Source of the DNA: Tragulus kanchil
Taxonomy: Eukaryota > Chordata > Mammalia > Artiodactyla > Tragulidae
Assembly (NCBI GenBank): GCA_022376925.1
Contig: JAIOJX010000032.1
Location: 118,521,979-118,585,978, forward strand
Direction of reading: 5' to 3'
DNA length: 64,000 bases
Numbering within the stretch: the first letter of the stretch is position 1; each line of letters opens with the position of its first letter. Position numbers and translations under genes: made by a program. Of this stretch, positions 58,589-64,000 are shown one piece after another. The notes beneath the pieces were generated by a model. It made no database searches. It was not told the DNA's origin and saw nothing but the letters and a program-made list of their open reading frames with translations.

Positions 58589-58665
58589 TTAAATAAAGTA
58601 TAGTTGATTTATAGTGTTGTGTTAGTTTTATTATTATTATATTGTTATACAGCCAAATAGATCTC
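58589..58665. mobile_element. L1-like fragment (copied at 59740-59816)
   Basis: AAAGTATAGTTGATTTATAG, TGTTGTGTTAGTTTTATTA and GTTATACAGCCAAATAGAT resemble the common cetartiodactyl text GAAGTATAGTTGATTTACAATGTTGTGTTAG, seen beside L1 elements. Confidence 0.45.
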
Positions 58666-60539
58666 TTAAAAACCAATTAGATCAAAACCAACCTGGTCAA
58701 AATCTATAAATTTATTTGCCCTTTTATTTTGGGACAATAGATGCTGGAGCTTGGGCAAGCCTTTGTCTTTCATCATATACTTTCCAAAAATCATGTCTGA
58801 ACACATGCAGTGAAGTGATGAAAAAACAGACATAAAGAATAGACATACGGACATTGTGGGGAATGGACATTGTGGGGAATGAACAGTGGGTGGGAGGCGT
58901 AAAGGAAGCATGAAAACCTATACTATCATATGTGAAGAAAATAGCTATTGTCATTGCTCTGTGAGAAAATGGGATCCTGCAGGGGCGCTGGCCTGGAGGG
59001 GTGAGGAGGGATATACATATGACTAATCTGGGATCATACATATCTGTAAACAACAAAGCTCTGTAAAGGTAAAATAAAAATTTTTTAAAAAATCATGTCT
59101 GATTCTTTGAGGCATATCTTCAGAGGCAGGCCCTATTAGGAATATTTTATATCAGGACATTTATGGAAAAAGGTGTATTGTACTCTGAGTAAACTGAACT
59201 ATCTCTTCAACCAAATTCACTTCCTCCATGCTCTGCCCTTATCATTCTTCATACTCGGGTCTGGGATTACAGGTCCTCCCTAGCTTGACTCTGGTCTTTC
59301 TTAGATGTGGTTTCCTTATTTATGAAATGAGGATAATAAGTGAATCTTCATCATTGGGCTGTTGTGAGTATTGAATGAGGAAAGGCTTATGTAGGTACGA
59401 GGCTTGTAGCAAATGCTCATTCAATGGTTACTAAAATTCTTTTAATCTGTTTTTAATTTTGGGGGGGGGGCATTTCTATTGGTCTTTTCATTTACCTATT
59501 TTCATCCACCTTTGTTCTTTGGGCTGTGGGGGCCTCCCATCACAGTGGTCTCTCTCGCTGCAGGGCACTGGGTCTGGATGCATGCGCTCCAGAGCTCTGG
59601 CTCAGTAGTTGGACACATCGGTCCAGCCGCTCTGTGGCACGTGGGATCTTTCCAGGCCAGGGATCGAACCGGCGCCCCTTGCACTGCAAGGTGGTGTCCT
59701 CACCCACTGGACCATCAGGGAAGCCCTGTTTTTAATTTTTTAAATAAAGTATAGTTGATTTATAGTGTTGTGTTAGTTTTATTATTATTATATTGTTATA
59801 CAGCCAAATAGATCTCTTAAAAACCAATTAGATCAAAACCAACCTGGTCAAAATCTATAAATTTATTTGCCCTTTTATTTTGGGACAATAGATGCTGGAG
59901 CTTGGGCAAGCCTTTGTCTTTCATCATATATTTTCCCAAAAAATCATGTCTGAACACATGCAGTGAAGTGATGAAAAAACAGACATAAAGAATAGACATA
60001 CGGACATTGTGGGGAATGGACATTGTGGGGAATGAACAGTGGGTGGGAGGCGTAAAGGAAGCATGAAAACCTATACTATCATATGTGAAGAAAATAGCTA
60101 TTGTCATTGCTCTGTGAGAAAATGGGATCCTGCAGGGGCGCTGGCCTGGAGGGGTGAGGAGGGATATACATATGACTAATCTGGGATCATACATATCTGT
60201 AAACAACAAAGCTCTGTAAAGGTAAAATAAAAATTTTTTAAAAAATCATGTCTGATTCTTTGAGGCATATCTTCAGAGGCAGGCCCTATTAGGAATATTT
60301 TATATCAGGACATTTATGGAAAAAGGTGTATTGTACTCTGAGTAAACTGAACTATCTCTTCAACCAAATTCACTTCCTCCATGCTCTGCCCTTATCATTC
60401 TTCATACTCGGGTCTGGGATTACAGGTCCTCCCCGCTGGATGGCCTCGGTGACTGCACACTGTGGAAAGAATACCTAGTCTATCATTTAAGCTCTACTCC
60501 CTGGCCTGCTTTTTCATATACCCTTACCTCTGCTAATAC

Positions 60540-61128
60540 CCTTGGTTATCTGTAACCTTTTTTGACTGAAAGTTCGTTTTATCTATTAGAATAGCTACAT
60601 TTGCTCTCTTCTGGTTACTGTTTCCATGGAATATCCTTTCCCATTCATTCACTTTCAATCTGTTTGTGTCCTTGAATCTAAATTGAGTCTTTTGTAGCTA
60701 GCATATATTGAATTACATGTTTTCTATCCATGCTGCCAGTCTCCATCTTTTGACTATAGAACATAATCCATTTACATTTAAAGTAGTTCCTGATAAGGAA
60801 AGACTTACTTCTGTCATTTTATTATTTGTTTTCTATATGCCGCACAGCTTTTTTCTTCATTTCCGGTGTTGCTATCTTCTTTTGTGTTTGTTTGATTTTT
60901 TGTAGCAAAACATTTGCCTTCCTTTTTCATTTTCCTTTGTTTATATTCTATAGTTCTCTGTGATTATCATGAGAACTACATTTAACACCCTAAACTTATA
61001 ACTTTCTAATTTGAATTTATAAGATCTTAACTTCAGTAAGATACAAAAACTCTGTTCCTTTATATCTCCATCTCCACCCCCTTTGTTTGTTGATGCCCCA
61101 GAATTATAGAAATTGTACGCCCAAACAT
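60540..61128 (-). mobile_element. L1 ORF2-region fossil, left part
   Basis: GAATAGCTACATTTGCTCTC, TTCCATGGAATATCC, CCATTTACATTTAAAGTAGT and GTCATTTTATTATTTGTTTTC are antisense text of the L1 reverse-transcriptase end. It is split from the right part by the SINE at 61,145. Frames are broken throughout. Confidence 0.75.
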
Positions 61129-61144
61129 AAATTAATATTCTTTT

Positions 61145-61463
61145 TTTTTTTTTAAGATTTATTTATTTATTTATTTTGGGCGGGGACCGGGTTGGGGAGG
61201 GAGGGGAGCGGGCGGGCCACTTCTATTTGTCTTTCATTTCTCCATTTTCATCCATCTTTGTTCTTTGGCTCCTGTGGGCCTCCCATCGCGGTGGCGTCTG
61301 TCGTTGCAGAGCGCCGGCTCTGGGCGCATGGCTCCCGCTCGGTAATTGGACACATGCGTCCAGCCGCTCCGCGGCACGTGGGATCTTCCCAGGCCAGGGA
61401 TCGAACCGGCGACCCTTGCACTGCAAGGCGGTGTCCTTACCCACTGGACCACCAGGGAAGCCC
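61145..61463 (-). mobile_element. CHR-type SINE inserted into the L1 fossil, 16-bp target-site duplication
   Basis: Minus strand begins GGGCTTCCCTGGTGGTCCAG, with GGTTCGATCCCTGGCCTGGG, and ends in AATAAATAAATAAATAAATC. AAATTAATATTCTTTT flanks it at 61,129-61,144 and 61,464-61,479. CpG positions are largely intact and the tail is clean, so it is a comparatively young copy. Confidence 0.95.
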
Positions 61464-61479
61464 AAATTAATATTCTTTT

Positions 61480-63123
61480 AAATTCATTTGTCTCCTAAAT
61501 TATGTCAAAAACAAAATTTGGAGTTACCAACCAAAGTTACAATACTACTTTTACACTAATAATGGAGGGTTGTTTTTTTTTTTTTTTTCAAACAGATTAG
61601 TCTCTCAATCATGAAGACAAAATATGCAGTTCGAAACCTTTGTTACATGCTTGTAACTGTCCATGTATTTACTTCTGTTGAGATTTCCATTTCTTTGTGT
61701 GGCTCCAAGTTACTGCCTAATGTCATTTCATTTCACATTGCAGAGCTCCCTTGAGAATTTCTGGCAGATCAAGTCTAGAGATCACAAATTCCATCAGCTT
61801 TTGTTTACTGGAGAATGTCTTCATTTCTCCCTCATTTCTAATAGATAGAATTCTGGTTGACAGGTTTTCCTTTGAACACTTTGAATATGCTGGCATGCTG
61901 CCTTCTGGCCTCCAAAGTTTCTCATGAGAAATCTGTCAAAAATCTGATTGAGGATCCCTTCTGTGTGACGATTTGCTTCCTTCCGGCCTACTGTTTTTGT
62001 GTCTCAATGTGAGTTTCTTTTAGTTCATCTCTCTTGGAATTTACTGAGCTTCCTGGATGTTTATATTCATCTTCTTCATCAAATTTGGGACGTTTTCCAA
62101 CATTGTTCAAATATTCTCTCTGTCCCTTTCTCTCTCTTTTCTCATTCTGGGACTCTCACAATGCATATATGGGTCTGCTTGCTGTTGTCTTACAGGTGCC
62201 TTAAGCTCTGTTCACTTTTCTTTCATCTTTTTTCCCTCTATTCCTGAAACTTAATCATTCTATTGTCCTGTCTTCAAGTTCACTGTTTCTTTCTACCTGT
62301 TCAGATTTGCCTTTGAATCCTCTAGTAAAATTTTCATTTCAGTTATTATACCTTTTAGCTCCAGAATTTCTTTTTGGCTTCTTTTTTGGGGTTTCTCTGT
62401 CTTTATTGGTATTTCTGTTTTGTTCATACATTATTTTCTTGACTTTCTTCACACCTTCCTTTTTTTCTTTAAGTGTCTTTAAAACAGCTGTTTTAAGGGT
62501 TTTCTGGTAGAGTTGTCCTGAGACTTTTTCAGGGACTTCTGTTCTGTTGGTTCATTTATTTATTTTCTATTTAAACAAGCCATGGTTTTCTGTTTGTTTG
62601 TATGCCTTGTGATTTCTGTTGTTGTTGTTGAAAACTGAATATTTGAATGTAATAATGTATTACCACTGGAAATCATATTCTTCCCCTTCCCCAGGACTTG
62701 CTGGGTTTGTTTGTTTGTTTTCTTGTTGTAGGCAGTCTCTCTACCAAAGGTCAGCTTGAGATGTAAATTTAGGGTCTCAGGTCTTTTCTGGACCTGGATC
62801 TTCCCCTGGGTATGTGCAGTCACATTCTAATTTCCCCCATATATGCAGTTGTTTTTGAATATCCTAGTATCTTATGTTGAGGCCTCAAAAGGGGAGAAAG
62901 AAAATGAAGGGCACAAAAAAAAGTTCTGGTCCTTTAAATCCCCTGGGAGTCACTTGAGCCAGAGGGTGAATGGCTTTTGACAAGAAGGGAAAGAGCAACA
63001 ACAATAGCTGTCCTCCTCTTGGTCTGCACCTCGGTGAGCAGAAGCTGCAATCCCATATCATTTACAGCAACACAGATGAAACTAAAGATGGTCATACTGA
63101 GTGAAATAAGTCAGAGAAGGATC
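61480..63123 (-). mobile_element. L1 3'-region fossil, right part
   Basis: CTGGAGAATGTCTTCATTTC, CTTTGAATATGCTGGCATGC, CTGGATGTTTATATTCATCT, GGGACTCTCACAATGCATAT, TTCAAGTTCACTGTTTCTTT and GAAAACTGAATATTTGAATG follow the antisense order of an old mammalian L1. The last 100 bp (AACACAGATGAAACTAAAGA, GAGTGAAATAAGTCAGAGAA) resembles another L1 segment. No intact frame. Confidence 0.75.
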
Positions 63124-64000
63124 ATGTGAGTTTCTTTTAGTTCATCTCTCTTGGAATTTACTGAGCTTCCTGGATGTTTATATTCATCTTCTTCATCAAA
63201 TTTGGGACGTTTTCCAACATTGTTCAAATATTCTCTCTGTCCCTTTCTCTCTTTTCTCATTCTGGGACTCTCACAATGCATATATGGGTCTGCTTGCTGT
63301 TGTCTTACAGGTGCCTTAAGCTCTGTTCACTTTTCTTTCATCTTTTTTCCCTCTATTCCTGAAACTTAATCATTCTATTGTCCTGTCTTCAAGTTCACTG
63401 TTTCTTTCTACCTGTTCAGATTTGCCTTTGAATCCTCTAGTAAAATTTTCATTTCAGTTATTATACCTTTTAGCTCCAGAATTTCTTTTTGGCTTCTTTT
63501 TTGGGGTTTCTCTGTCTTTATTGGTATTTCTGTTTTGTTCATACATTATTTTCTTGACTTTCTTCACACCTTCCTTTTTTTCTTTAAGTGTCTTTAAAAC
63601 AGCTGTTTTAAGGGTTTTCTGGTAGAGTTGTCCTGAGACTTTTTCAGGGACTTCTGTTCTGTTGGTTCATTTATTTATTTTCTATTTAAACAAGCCATGG
63701 TTTTCTGTTTGTTTGTATGCCTTGTGATTTCTGTTGTTGTTGTTGAAAACTGAATATTTGAATGTAATAATGTATTACCACTGGAAATCATATTCTTCCC
63801 CTTCCCCAGGACTTGCTGGGTTTGTTTGTTTGTTTTCTTGTTGTAGGCAGTCTCTCTACCAAAGGTCAGCTTGAGATGTAAATTTAGGGTCTCAGGTCTT
63901 TTCTGGACCTGGATCTTCCCCTGGGTATGTGCAGTCACATTCTAATTTCCCCCATATATGCAGTTGTTTTTGAATATCCTAGTATCTTATGTTGAGGCCT
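62007..64000 (+). repeat. Direct tandem duplication 16, cut by the window end (62007-63123 / 63124-64000)
   Basis: ATGTGAGTTTCTTTTAGTTC occurs at 62,007 and 63,124, offset about 1,115-1,117 bp. The second copy is still running when the window stops. One CT unit differs in a CT-rich run (62,125 against 63,240). It lies entirely in L1 sequence. Confidence 0.94.

Larger units (their letters stand above)
58134..60435 (+). repeat. Direct tandem duplication 15 (58134-59284 / 59285-60435)
   Basis: TTGACTCTGGTCTTTCTTAG occurs at 58,134 and 59,285, offset 1,151 bp. Copy one ends ACAGGTCCTCCC and restarts at once. A G10 run in each copy has equal length. One small difference lies near 58,782 (ATACTTTCCAAAAATCATG against ATATTTTCCCAAAAAATCATG). 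Confidence 0.95.
48964..64000. other. Downstream intergenic region
   Basis: No protein-coding exon is recognised. It holds a promoter-like block at 49.75-50.05 kb, L2 and MIR fossils, five SINEs (one duplicated), a long L1 fossil, and duplications 13 to 16. The stretches 49.0-49.7, 53.58-53.88, 55.05-58.1 (apart from one MIR) and 58.7-59.25 kb show nothing I can name. Confidence 0.7.

Noticed and set aside
61480..64000. Active L1 retrotransposon
   Set aside because: Old, interrupted and without an intact frame; the apparent length is inflated by duplication 16.

Overview
The window is nuclear DNA of a ruminant artiodactyl (bovid or cervid type). It holds tRNA-derived Bov-tA and CHR-type SINEs, several with clean target-site duplications, on a background of old mammalian MIR, L2, L1 and hAT fossils. 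One protein-coding gene is present, on the + strand: SLC2A1, encoding the facilitative glucose transporter GLUT1. All ten coding exons are here (about 10.6-46.0 kb), with canonical splice sites. Joined, they give 1,479 nt, or 492 codons plus a stop, the standard length for the family, with every expected transporter motif.

Layout. 1-10.0 kb is upstream intergenic DNA with a CpG-rich candidate hypoxia/AP-1 enhancer near 5.4-5.8 kb. 10.0-11.25 kb is a CpG island carrying the GC-box/CCAAT/TATA promoter, the 5'UTR and the six-codon exon 1. 10.6-24.4 kb is intron 1. Exon 2 occurs twice (24.36 and 25.46 kb). 25.6-40.5 kb is intron 2. Exons 3-10 lie in 40.46-46.02 kb, with exons 5 and 6 occurring twice and a broken extra start of exon 7. 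The 3'UTR runs from 46.02 to about 48.96 kb and ends at an AATAAA. 49.0-64.0 kb is downstream intergenic DNA, including a promoter-like GC-rich block at 49.75-50.05 kb and a long L1 fossil interrupted by a SINE.

The dominant unexplained structure is a series of sixteen head-to-tail direct duplications, each about 1.05-1.18 kb, placed every 2.3-6.5 kb across the whole window without regard to genes or repeats. Each pair is almost identical. Mismatches gather where the two copies meet (end of the first copy, start of the second), and fast-evolving microsatellites and homopolymers are the same length in both members. I read this as uncollapsed overlaps between neighbouring assembly contigs, not biology. 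Removing the redundancy shortens the window by roughly 17 kb, to about 46-47 kb, and restores a normal single-copy SLC2A1. I did not find a novel biological system. The points of real interest are the duplication series, the downstream promoter-like block, the upstream enhancer candidate, a SINE inside the 3'UTR and two unusual residues in transmembrane segment 9.
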